NCBI RefSeq assembly: GCF_047345415.1
Contig: NZ_JBLFEP010000006.1
Location: forward strand, 409,828 to 473,827
DNA length: 64,000 nt
Reading direction: 5' to 3'
DNA from: Maribacter_C sp947494565
Lineage (GTDB): Bacteria > Bacteroidota > Bacteroidia > Flavobacteriales > Flavobacteriaceae
The position numbers and the translations under genes are program-made. The notes beneath the pieces are model-generated. The model was given only the letters and a program-made list of their open reading frames with translations. It made no database searches and was not told the DNA's origin. Below, piece by piece: positions 35,143-43,500 of the stretch; the stretch's first letter is position 1; each line of letters opens with the position of its first letter.

Positions 35143-35169
35143 AGTCCGTTAGAAATAGCGGACTTTTTT
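35143..35169 (+). terminator. Terminator overlapping the tRNA promoter start
   Basis: AGTCCGTTA, GAAA tetraloop, TAGCGGACT (9 bp, one G-U), then a run of six T starting with the last base of the stem. It lies 52 bp after hpf, so it should end hpf transcripts. Transcripts starting at the tRNA promoter would lack the outer 5' arm and so avoid it. Confidence 0.75.
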
Positions 35170-35190
35170 ATGCGTAAAAAAGGGTAAAAG

Positions 35191-35264
35191 GCCGATGTAG
35201 CTCAGCTGGCTAGAGCAGCTGATTTGTAATCAGCAGGTCGTGGGTTCGAGTCCCTCTATCGGCT
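35191..35264 (+). tRNA. tRNA-Thr (anticodon TGT)
   Basis: A 74-base cloverleaf. Acceptor GCCGATG pairs with TATCGGC. D arm GCTC/GAGC, anticodon stem GCTGA/TCAGC with loop TTTGTAA (TGT), T arm GTGGG-TTCGAGT-CCCTC. The CCA end is not encoded. Confidence 0.95.
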
Positions 35265-35326
35265 CAAAATGTGGAATTATTTTAAATGGTTTTGCAGATT
35301 GAAATTTTGAAATGGTCAAGGGACGC

Positions 35327-35359
35327 GAAGTTTATGCCGAGCGTAGACGAGATGAGTTC
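35327..35359 (+). repeat. Dispersed repeat, copy 1, in the tRNA spacer
   Basis: A 33-base stretch beginning GAAGTTTATGCCGAGCG, matched by a related stretch at 35691-35723 with about 8 differences, nearly all transitions. Both copies sit in spacers between tRNAs. Confidence 0.4.
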
Positions 35360-35415
35360 CTGTGCCGATTCAAAATGGAAATAAGTTCATTAAAATAGTG
35401 AAGTATAATAAAGAA

Positions 35416-35497
<82 letters not shown>

Positions 35498-35536
35498 CAT
35501 CTTTTAGGAAATTCCAATTTGGAATTTATAAGAATT

Positions 35537-35609
35537 GCGGGAGTAGCTCAGTTGGTAGAGCGTCAGCCTTCCAAGCTGAATGTCGCCGGTTCGAACCCGG
35601 TCTCCCGCT
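35537..35609 (+). tRNA. tRNA-Gly (anticodon TCC)
   Basis: A 73-base cloverleaf. Acceptor GCGGGAG/CTCCCGC, anticodon loop CTTCCAA (TCC), T arm CCGGTTCGAACCCGG. Confidence 0.95.
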
Positions 35610-35690
35610 CTAAAAAGGCTCTTTAGATATCGAAGTTGAAGTGTTTTAGTTGAACACTTTCGTTTTGATTTGTGAAGAAGAATAGGGTGA

Positions 35691-35723
35691 GAAGTCTGTG
35701 CTGAGCGCAGCCGAGGTAAATTC
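35691..35723 (+). repeat. Dispersed repeat, copy 2, in the tRNA spacer
   Basis: Begins GAAGTCTGTGCTGAGCGCAG. See copy 1 at 35327-35359. The core GCTGAGCGCAG resembles short dispersed elements I recall from other flavobacterial genomes, but this was not checked. Confidence 0.4.
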
Positions 35724-35810
35724 AGGGGTCTCGCTCAAATACTGAGTAAGCGTTTGCGGTTTAGTGTCGGTCGAGATAGCTTTAAACCTTGAACCTGAAA
35801 CCCCAAAAAG

Positions 35811-35882
35811 GCCGACGTAGCTCAGGGGTAGAGCGTTTCCTTGGTAAGGAAGAGGTCACGGGTTCAATTCCCGTCGTTGGCT
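35811..35882 (+). tRNA. tRNA-Thr (anticodon GGT)
   Basis: A 72-base cloverleaf. Acceptor GCCGACG/CGTTGGC, anticodon stem TTCC/GGAA with loop TTGGTAA (GGT), T arm ACGGGTTCAATTCCCGT. It is 62 bp before tuf and likely on the same transcript. Confidence 0.95.
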
Positions 35883-35944
35883 CTATTAGTTGACAAATTT
35901 GTACACACACACTAATATAAACATAAGATTAAAATTCATTAAAA

Positions 35945-37132
35945 ATGGCAAAGGAAACTTTTGATCGTTCCAAACCGCACTTAAATATTGGTACCATTGG
36001 ACACGTCGATCACGGAAAAACTACATTGACTGCTGCTATCACCGAAGTATTGGCGAACGCAGGATTATCTGAAAAGAGAAGCTTCGATTCTATCGATAAC
36101 GCTCCTGAAGAAAAAGAAAGAGGTATCACTATCAACACTTCGCACGTTGAATATCAAACTGCGAATCGTCACTATGCCCACGTTGATTGTCCTGGTCACG
36201 CGGATTATGTGAAGAACATGGTTACTGGTGCTGCTCAAATGGATGGAGCTATCCTTGTTGTAGCTGCGACTGATGGTCCTATGCCACAAACTCGTGAGCA
36301 CATCCTTTTAGGACGTCAGGTAGGTATCCCAAGAATCGTTGTTTTTATGAACAAGGTGGATATGGTTGATGATGAAGAGCTTTTAGAGCTTGTTGAAATG
36401 GAAATCAGAGAGTTGCTTTCTTTCTACGAATATGATGGTGACAATGGTCCCGTAATCGCTGGTTCTGCATTAGGTGCTTTGAACGGTGAGCAAAAATGGG
36501 TCGATACCGTAATGGAATTGATGACCGCTGTTGATGATTGGATCGAGCTTCCAAAAAGAGATGTTGAAAAAGATTTCTTGATGCCTGTTGAAGACGTATT
36601 TACGATTACCGGTCGTGGTACTGTTGCTACTGGTCGTATTGAAACCGGAGTTGCCAATACTGGTGATGCCGTTGATATTATCGGTATGGGTGCAGAGAAA
36701 TTGTCTTCTACAATTACAGGGGTTGAAATGTTCCGTAAGATATTGGATAGAGGTGAAGCTGGTGATAATGTTGGTATCCTCTTGAGAGGTATCGAAAAGT
36801 CTGATATCAAAAGGGGAATGGTAATCTGTAAGCCGGGTTCTGTTAAGCCACACGCTAAATTTGAAGCTGAGGTTTATATCCTTAAGAAAGAAGAAGGTGG
36901 TCGTCACACACCATTTCACAATAACTATCGTCCTCAGTTCTACGTCAGAACCACTGATGTAACTGGTACGATCAATCTTCCTTCAGGAGTTGAAATGGTT
37001 ATGCCTGGTGATAACCTTACCATTACTGTTGATTTGCTTTCTCCAATTGCATTGAGCGAAGGACTTCGTTTTGCGATCCGAGAGGGTGGTAGAACAGTAG
37101 GTGCAGGTCAGGTAACTAAGATTTTAGACTAA
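35945..37132 (+). CDS. tuf: Elongation factor Tu
   Basis: GTPase that delivers aminoacyl-tRNA to the ribosome. 395 residues with G1 GHVDHGKT, the DxxG of DCPGHADY, NKVDM, the effector region (RGITINT), and the domain 2-3 segments GRGTVATGRIETG and TPFHNNYRPQFYVRTTDVTG. Codon use is strongly biased, as for a highly expressed gene. It is flanked by tRNA genes, as in many bacteria. The upstream ACAAATTTGT palindrome at 35893-35902 has no assigned role. Confidence 0.98.
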   Translation: MAKETFDRSKPHLNIGTIGHVDHGKTTLTAAITEVLANAGLSEKRSFDSIDNAPEEKERGITINTSHVEYQTANRHYAHVDCPGHADYVKNMVTGAAQMDGAILVVAATDGPMPQTREHILLGRQVGIPRIVVFMNKVDMVDDEELLELVEMEIRELLSFYEYDGDNGPVIAGSALGALNGEQKWVDTVMELMTAVDDWIELPKRDVEKDFLMPVEDVFTITGRGTVATGRIETGVANTGDAVDIIGMGAEKLSSTITGVEMFRKILDRGEAGDNVGILLRGIEKSDIKRGMVICKPGSVKPHAKFEAEVYILKKEEGGRHTPFHNNYRPQFYVRTTDVTGTINLPSGVEMVMPGDNLTITVDLLSPIALSEGLRFAIREGGRTVGAGQVTKILD

Positions 37133-37152
37133 AAATCTTTAGAAGTTATTTA

Positions 37153-37196
37153 CACATTAAGGGTGTCCGCCAACAGGCGGATACCTTTAAATGTGA
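37153..37196 (+). terminator. Long hairpin between tuf and tRNA-Trp
   Basis: CACATTAAGGGTGTCCGCC, loop AACA, and the matching arm through GGCGGATACC to AATGTG form about 19 bp with one bulged A and a few G-U pairs. No T-run follows on the plus strand, so it may be an RNA-processing or stability element rather than a true terminator. Confidence 0.6.
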
Positions 37197-37202
37197 ATAA
37201 AA

Positions 37203-37275
37203 ACGGGTGTAGCTCAGTTGGTAGAGCACTGGTCTCCAAAACCAGGTGTCGGGAGTTCGAGTCTCTCCTCCCGTG
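37203..37275 (+). tRNA. tRNA-Trp (anticodon CCA)
   Basis: A 73-base cloverleaf. Acceptor ACGGGTG/CTCCCGT with one U-U mismatch at the 6-67 pair, anticodon stem CTGGT/ACCAG with loop CTCCAAA (CCA), T arm GGGAG-TTCGAGT-CTCTC, discriminator G. It is the usual tRNA-Trp lying before secE-nusG. Confidence 0.93.
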
Positions 37276-37320
37276 CGAAACGAGTTTAACGACCTTTCAC
37301 AAGAGAAGTCCACTCGAAAT

Positions 37321-37344
37321 AATAAGGCCGCGGCTTTATTTTTC
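37321..37344 (+). terminator. Terminator-like hairpin between tRNA-Trp and secE
   Basis: AATAAGGC, loop CGCG, GCTTTATT followed by TTT. The stem is A-U rich and probably leaky, so some transcripts may continue into secE. Confidence 0.5.
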
Positions 37345-37413
37345 GTGTCTTAGAAATTAAGAAGGACTTTTGGATTAGTTCGCCATTGACGTAAAGGGTA
37401 AAAAAGAAACAAC

Positions 37414-37719
37414 ATGTTGACCTATATAAAAGAATCGATTGAAGAGTTACGCAACCACGTAACCTTGCCGACCAAGGCTGAATCTTCTAACCTTATGGTT
37501 GTTGTGGCGGTTTTCTCCATATTGTTCGCTTTGGCGACATGGGGGGTTGATGAGTATTTTTCGGATTTGATTGCAGGCAATTTATTTTCTGCGAAGACGT
37601 ACTCGGATTATTTAGAAGCGGGATTCGGCGGCGTATTGCGCTTACTGTGGTATGCTATACTAACGGTAGGTCTTGTTTTAGGAGTATCTTCATTTACAAG
37701 TAAGAATAAAAACCAATAG
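37414..37719 (+). CDS. secE: Preprotein translocase subunit SecE with C-terminal extension
   Basis: Essential subunit that clamps SecY in the inner membrane. The first 55 residues are the canonical SecE: cytoplasmic amphipathic helix (YIKESIEELRNHVTLPTKAE) and a TM helix (about 26-46, LMVVVAVFSILFALATWGVDEYF). The usual W of the W-P-T loop is L here. The protein continues to 101 residues, about 35-40 more than typical flavobacterial SecE, with a second TM helix (about 73-93, LRLLWYAILTVGLVLGVSSF) and a basic tail. The nusG start follows the stop by 2 bp, so the extension is in the gene and not a mis-set stop. Confidence 0.9.
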   Translation: MLTYIKESIEELRNHVTLPTKAESSNLMVVVAVFSILFALATWGVDEYFSDLIAGNLFSAKTYSDYLEAGFGGVLRLLWYAILTVGLVLGVSSFTSKNKNQ

Positions 37720-37721
37720 GC

Positions 37722-38273
37722 ATGTCCGAAGTACTGGAAAAAAAATGGTATGTGGTAAGGGCTGTTAGCGGTCAAGAAAACAAAATCAAAGGCTACATCG
37801 AAAGTGAGGTCACTAGACTCGGGTTTGGTGATTATCTAGAAGATGTTTTAGTCCCCACTGAAAAGGTGGTGCAGATTCGAAATGGAAAAAAAATCAATAA
37901 AGAACGGGTTTATTTTCCTGGATATATCATGATCAAAGCCAATTTAGGTGGTGAAATGATTCATATTATACGGTCGATTACCAATGTAATCGGTTTTTTA
38001 GGGGAAACCAAAGGAGGCGACCCCGTTCCACTTCGGAAGTCCGAGGTGAACAGAATGCTCGGTAAAGTTGATGAATTGGCCGTGAATACCGATAGTGTGG
38101 CCATACCTTTCGTGTTTGGTGAAACGGTAAAAGTTATTGATGGCCCGTTTAATGGTTTTAACGGTACTGTCGAAAAAATAAATGAGGAAAAACGCAAACT
38201 TGAGGTCATGGTGAAGATTTTCGGAAGAAAAACGCCTTTGGAATTGAGTTACATGCAAGTAGAAAAGATTTAA
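37722..38273 (+). CDS. nusG: Transcription termination/antitermination protein NusG
   Basis: Binds RNA polymerase during elongation and couples it to the ribosome or Rho. 183 residues: NGN domain (KWYVVRAVSGQENKIKGYIE, YFPGYIMIKA) and C-terminal KOW domain (VIDGPFNGFNGTVEKINEEKRKLEVMV). It is 2 bp after secE. Confidence 0.96.
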   Translation: MSEVLEKKWYVVRAVSGQENKIKGYIESEVTRLGFGDYLEDVLVPTEKVVQIRNGKKINKERVYFPGYIMIKANLGGEMIHIIRSITNVIGFLGETKGGDPVPLRKSEVNRMLGKVDELAVNTDSVAIPFVFGETVKVIDGPFNGFNGTVEKINEEKRKLEVMVKIFGRKTPLELSYMQVEKI

Positions 38274-38294
38274 AGTAATTGTTACATATATAAA

Positions 38295-38319
38295 ATTGTG
38301 TTGCTTCCACTAACACGAT
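38295..38319 (+). promoter_or_regulatory. Hairpin in the rplK leader
   Basis: ATTGTGTT (38295-38302) and AACACGAT (38312-38319) form an 8-bp stem with one G-U pair and a 9-base loop, about 20 bp before rplK. In other bacteria the L11-L1 operon is controlled by L1 binding to its leader; this stem is a candidate but lacks a checked match to the L1 site. Confidence 0.35.
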
Positions 38320-38338
38320 TTCAATTTAATTTTAAACA

Positions 38339-38776
38339 ATGGCAAAAGAAGTAGGTAAAGTAGTTAAACTACAAGTTAGGGGAGGTGCAGCGAATCCATC
38401 GCCACCGGTCGGACCCGCCTTAGGTGCTGCCGGCGTTAACATCATGGAGTTCTGTAAGCAGTTCAATGCGCGTACACAGGACAAACCCGGAAAGGTTTTA
38501 CCAGTTGTTATCACCGTCTATAAAGACAAGTCGTTCGACTTCGTCGTAAAAACACCGCCGGCGGCCGTTCAGTTGATGGAAGCAGCTAAGATTAAGAAAG
38601 GATCTGGCGAACCTAACCGTGTGAAATTAGGTAGTGTCACTTGGGATCAGATTAAGACCATCGCAGAAGATAAAATGGTAGACTTGAATGCGTTTACTGT
38701 AGAATCTGCAATGAGTATGATCGCGGGAACGGCACGTTCAATGGGTATGAAGGTTGCTGGAAAACGACCTTTTTAA
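38339..38776 (+). CDS. rplK: 50S ribosomal protein uL11
   Basis: A 145-residue protein at the base of the ribosomal stalk. LQVRGGAANPSPPVGPALG, NIMEFCKQFNARTQ and the C-terminal VESAMSMIAGTARSMGMKV are conserved. First gene of rplKAJL-rpoBC. Confidence 0.98.
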   Translation: MAKEVGKVVKLQVRGGAANPSPPVGPALGAAGVNIMEFCKQFNARTQDKPGKVLPVVITVYKDKSFDFVVKTPPAAVQLMEAAKIKKGSGEPNRVKLGSVTWDQIKTIAEDKMVDLNAFTVESAMSMIAGTARSMGMKVAGKRPF

Positions 38777-38798
38777 ATCTTAAAAAGCAATTTTAAAA

Positions 38799-39488
38799 AT
38801 GGCAAAATTAACAAAGAAGCAAAAAGAAGCTCGTGCTAAAATAGAGAAAGACAAGCTCTATTCCGTTGACGAAGCCTCAGCTTTGGTAAAAGAAATCACC
38901 AATACAAAATTCGATTCATCTATTGAAATAGCGGTACGTTTAGGGGTTGATCCACGTAAAGCGAATCAAATGGTCCGTGGGGTAGTGACACTTCCACATG
39001 GTACGGGTAAAGATGTGAAGGTTTTGGCGTTGGTCACTCCAGATAAAGAAGCAGATGCTAAAGAAGCCGGAGCCGATTATGTTGGCCTGGATGAGTATTT
39101 GGATAAAATCAAAGGAGGTTGGACCGATGTTGATGTTATTATCACGATGCCTAGCGTAATGGGTAAATTGGGCCCCTTAGGTCGTATTTTAGGACCAAGA
39201 GGTTTGATGCCGAACCCGAAAACAGGTACAGTGACCATGGATGTGGCAAAAGCCGTAACTGACGTTAAAGGTGGTAAAATTGATTTCAAGGTCGATAAAA
39301 CCGGTATCGTGCATGCTGCAATTGGAAAGGCATCTTTTACCGCTGACAAAATTGCGGGTAACGCAAAAGAGTTGTTGGAGACGCTGAATAAATTGAAACC
39401 TACGGCGGCAAAAGGGGTGTATATGAAAAGCATCTTCATGTCAAGCACCATGAGTCCTAGTGTTCAATTAGACCCTAAGACAGTTTAA
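38799..39488 (+). CDS. rplA: 50S ribosomal protein uL1
   Basis: A 229-residue protein of the L1 stalk, often the translational repressor of rplKA. FDSSIEIAVRLGVDPRKANQMVRG and the segment MGKLGPLGRILGPRGLMPNPKTGT match the family. It is 22 bp after rplK. Confidence 0.98.
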   Translation: MAKLTKKQKEARAKIEKDKLYSVDEASALVKEITNTKFDSSIEIAVRLGVDPRKANQMVRGVVTLPHGTGKDVKVLALVTPDKEADAKEAGADYVGLDEYLDKIKGGWTDVDVIITMPSVMGKLGPLGRILGPRGLMPNPKTGTVTMDVAKAVTDVKGGKIDFKVDKTGIVHAAIGKASFTADKIAGNAKELLETLNKLKPTAAKGVYMKSIFMSSTMSPSVQLDPKTV

Positions 39489-39513
39489 CTAACTGGTAGT
39501 AAAAATTTTTAGT

Positions 39514-40032
39514 ATGACAAGAGAAGAAAAAGCAAACGTAATACAGGATTTGACTACGGAGTTAGCGGATAACTCTACCATTTACTTGGCGGATATATCC
39601 GGTTTGGATGCCAAGACAACCTCTGATTTGAGAAGAGCTTGTTTTAAGGCTGATATCAAACTGTCCGTAGTGAAAAACACCTTGCTTGCAAAAGCAATGG
39701 AAGCTTCTGAAAGAGAATTCGGTGAACTTCCTGAAGTGCTGAAAGGCAATACTTCACTAATGTTTTCCGAGATTGGAAATGCTCCTGCAAAACTGATCAA
39801 GAATTTCAGGAAAAAGTCGGATAAGCCTTTGTTGAAAGGTGCATTCGTCGAAGAAGCGGTTTATATTGGTGATGAAAATCTAGATGCTTTAGTTAGTATT
39901 AAGTCCAAAGAAGAAATGATCGGTGAAATAATCGGACTGTTACAGTCTCCGGCCAAGAACGTTATTTCTGGACTTAAATCCGGTGGAGGTAAAATCGCTG
40001 GTATCTTGAAGACATTATCAGAAAGAGAATAG
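39514..40032 (+). CDS. rplJ: 50S ribosomal protein uL10
   Basis: A 172-residue protein that anchors L7/L12 dimers. Segments are MTREEKANVIQDLTTELADN, LRRACFKADIKLSVVKNTLLAKAME and the C-terminal helix that binds L12 (SGGGKIAGILKTLSE). It is 25 bp after rplA, too close for a large separate L10 leader. Confidence 0.97.
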   Translation: MTREEKANVIQDLTTELADNSTIYLADISGLDAKTTSDLRRACFKADIKLSVVKNTLLAKAMEASEREFGELPEVLKGNTSLMFSEIGNAPAKLIKNFRKKSDKPLLKGAFVEEAVYIGDENLDALVSIKSKEEMIGEIIGLLQSPAKNVISGLKSGGGKIAGILKTLSERE

Positions 40033-40080
40033 TACGCACTAAACTAATTATATTTTAAAATTTTATTAAACGATAGAAAA

Positions 40081-40461
40081 ATGGCAGATTTAAAAGATTT
40101 CGCAGAACAGTTGGTTAACTTGACCGTAAAAGAGGTTAACGAGTTGGCTGATATATTAAAAGAAGAGTACGGCATTGAGCCCGCAGCTGCAGCTGTAGCT
40201 GTTGCCGCTGGAGGCGCTGGAGCCGATGGTGGTGAGGCTGCTGAGGAAAAATCGGAATTCGATGTTATCCTTAAAGCAGCAGGGGCTTCCAAGTTGGCCG
40301 TAGTTAAGTTGGTTAAAGAATTGACCGGCTTAGGATTGAAAGATGCTAAAGACATCGTTGATAGTGCACCAAAGGCCGTTAAGGAAGGTGTGGCTAAAGA
40401 CGAAGCTGAAGGAATCAAGAAATCATTGGAAGAAGCAGGAGCAGAAGTTGAGCTTAAATAA
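40081..40461 (+). CDS. rplL: 50S ribosomal protein bL12
   Basis: A 126-residue stalk protein: N-terminal dimerisation helices (MADLKDFAEQLVNLTVKEVNEL), an alanine-rich hinge (PAAAAVAVAAGGAGADGG) and a C-terminal factor-binding domain (KLAVVKLVKELTGLGLKDAK). It recruits EF-Tu and EF-G. Confidence 0.98.
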   Translation: MADLKDFAEQLVNLTVKEVNELADILKEEYGIEPAAAAVAVAAGGAGADGGEAAEEKSEFDVILKAAGASKLAVVKLVKELTGLGLKDAKDIVDSAPKAVKEGVAKDEAEGIKKSLEEAGAEVELK

Positions 40462-40483
40462 TAGCAGCAACCATAACGCTTTC

Positions 40484-40530
40484 GGTTTAGGTCTTTTCTC
40501 GCTTTCGCGGGGCTAGACCTAAGCCTTTTT
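40484..40530 (+). terminator. Attenuating terminator between rplL and rpoB
   Basis: An outer stem GGTTTAGGTCT/AGACCTAAGCC (11 bp, one G-U) encloses a second small stem (CTCGC TTTC GCGGG) and is followed by TTTTT. Its place between rplL and rpoB matches the classical partial terminator that lowers RNA polymerase output relative to ribosomal protein output. Confidence 0.75.
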
Positions 40531-40599
40531 ATAGATACCGCGTATATAAAGCCGTATACGACCCATTTTTAGTATTCACGATCAAAATACTGTCCATAG

Positions 40600-43500
40600 A
40601 TGTTCACAAACACTACTGAAAGAATTAATTTCGCATCCGCTAAGAACACGCCGGAATACCCGGATTTCTTGGACATTCAGATTAAATCGTTTCAAGACTT
40701 TTTCCAACTTGAGACAAAATCCGATGAGAGGAGCGATGAAGGTCTATACAATACCTTCCAAGAAAACTTCCCTATTACCGATACAAGAAACCAGTTTGTA
40801 CTTGAGTTTCTCGATTATTTTATAGATCCGCCAAGATATTCCATTCAAGAGTGTATTGAGCGTGGACTAACCTATAGCGTGCCTTTGAAGGCACGACTTA
40901 AGTTGTACTGTACCGATCCGGAACATGAAGATTTTGAGACCATTGTACAAGACGTTTATTTAGGAACCATTCCATATATGACCCCATCGGGTACATTTGT
41001 GATAAATGGTGCAGAACGTGTTGTGGTTTCTCAATTACATAGATCACCAGGGGTATTCTTTGGGCAATCGTTTCATGCCAATGGAACCAAATTATATTCT
41101 GCAAGGGTAATACCTTTTAAAGGGTCTTGGATAGAATTTGCGACGGATATCAATAGCGTGATGTACGCGTACATTGATCGAAAGAAAAAGTTGCCTGTTA
41201 CTACCTTGTTCCGTGCAATCGGTTTTGAAAGGGATAAGGATATTTTGGAGATTTTCGACCTCTCGGAAGAGGTGAAAGTATCTAAAGCAGGACTGAAAAA
41301 AGTACTGGGCCGCAAATTGGCCGCAAGAGTGTTGAACACTTGGCATGAAGATTTCGTTGACGAGGATACCGGTGAAGTGGTATCGATCGAACGTAACGAA
41401 ATCGTGTTGGATCGTGACACCGTTCTAGAAAAAGAACATATCGAAGAAATATTGGAAGCAGATGCAAAGACCATTCTTCTCCATAAAGAGAATAATGCCC
41501 AGTCTGACTACGCGATCATACACAATACACTTCAAAAAGATCCTACGAACTCTGAGAAAGAGGCCGTAGAACATATTTACAGACAGTTGCGTAATGCCGA
41601 GCCACCCGATGAGGAGACCGCTCGGGGCATTATCGACAAATTGTTCTTCTCAGACCAGCGATACAACCTTGGGGAAGTGGGTCGTTACAGAATGAACAAA
41701 AAGTTGCAGTTGGATATTGGAATGGACAAGCAGGTCTTGACCAAAGAGGATATCATTACGATCATCAAGTATCTAATCGAGTTGATCAACTCAAAAGCGG
41801 AGATTGATGATATCGATCACTTGTCCAACAGACGTGTACGTACTGTGGGGGAACAATTGTCCTCTCAATTCGGAGTGGGTCTTGCACGAATGGCTAGAAC
41901 TATTCGCGAGCGAATGAATGTTCGTGACAATGAAGTTTTTACACCGATCGATTTGATTAATGCGAAGACCTTATCTTCCGTAATTAACTCATTTTTTGGT
42001 ACGAATCAACTTTCTCAATTTATGGATCAGACCAATCCATTGGCTGAAATCACCCATAAAAGAAGGCTATCCGCACTTGGGCCAGGAGGTCTTTCAAGAG
42101 AAAGAGCAGGTTTTGAAGTACGTGATGTACACTATACGCACTATGGTAGACTATGTCCTATAGAAACTCCGGAAGGTCCAAACATCGGTTTGATTTCTTC
42201 TTTGGCGGTTTTTGCCAAGGTAAATCCGATGGGCTTCTTGGAAACGCCCTATCGTAAAGTAGATAGTACCAAGGTCAATACCAAAGAGTATGTATACCTA
42301 AGTGCGGAGGAAGAAGAGGGAATGAAAATCGCCCAGGCGAATATCCCCTTGAAAGACAATGGACAAATTGACTCTGACAAAGTAATTGCGCGTGAAGAAG
42401 GTGACTTTCCTGTGGTCGATCCATCTGAGATCAACTATACTGATGTCGCGCCTAACCAAATCGCTTCGATTTCTGCGTCATTGATTCCGTTTTTAGAACA
42501 TGATGATGCAAACCGTGCGTTGATGGGCTCGAACATGATGCGCCAGGCAGTTCCGTTATTGAAACCGCAGTCACCGATTGTCGGTACAGGTTTGGAACGT
42601 CAAGTAGCCTCTGATTCAAGAGTATTGATCAATGCTGAAGGTGATGGCGTCATCGAATATGTTGATGCACAGAAAATAACGATTAAATACAAGAGAACCG
42701 ATACCGAACGTCTCATCAGTTTCGATGACGATTCTAAATCGTACAATTTGGTGAAGTTCAGAAAAACGAATCAAGGTACGAGCATCAATTTGAAGCCTAT
42801 TGTCAAGAAGGGCGATAAGGTCAAAAAAGGTCAAGTGCTTTGTGAAGGGTATGCTACCGAGAAAGGAGAGCTAGCATTAGGTAGAAACCTAACAGTAGCC
42901 TTCATGCCTTGGAAAGGATATAACTTTGAGGATGCAATTGTTATTTCGGAAAAAGTAGTTCGCGAAGATATCTTCACCTCTATACATGTTGATGAGTATT
43001 CGCTCGAGGTGCGTGATACCAAGCTTGGTGCTGAAGAATTGACCCATGATATCCCTAACGTTTCTGAAGAAGCGACAAAGGATCTCGATGAGAATGGTAT
43101 GATCCGTATTGGAGCGGAAGTAAAACCTGGAGACATTCTAATTGGAAAGATTACCCCGAAAGGAGAATCGGATCCGACTCCTGAAGAAAAACTACTTCGA
43201 GCAATTTTTGGTGACAAGGCAGGTGACGTAAAAGATGCTTCCTTGAAAGCTTCTCCATCTTTACGTGGAGTGGTGATCGAAAAGAAATTGTTCTCACGTT
43301 CTATTAAAGATAAGCGCAAGCGTTCTGAAGACAAAGAAGCCATCAACGCTTTGGAGTTGGAATACGAGGTGAAATTTGAGCAGTTGAAAGATGTGTTGAT
43401 CGAAAAATTGTTCTCATTGATCAATGGCAAAACATCACAAGGCGTATTGAACGATCTGGGTGAAGAAGTTTTGCCGAAGGGAAAGAAGTACACCATGAAG

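Noticed and set aside
37163..37360. A 65-codon frame over tRNA-Trp
   Set aside because: It is a translation of the tRNA and the preceding hairpin, not a gene.
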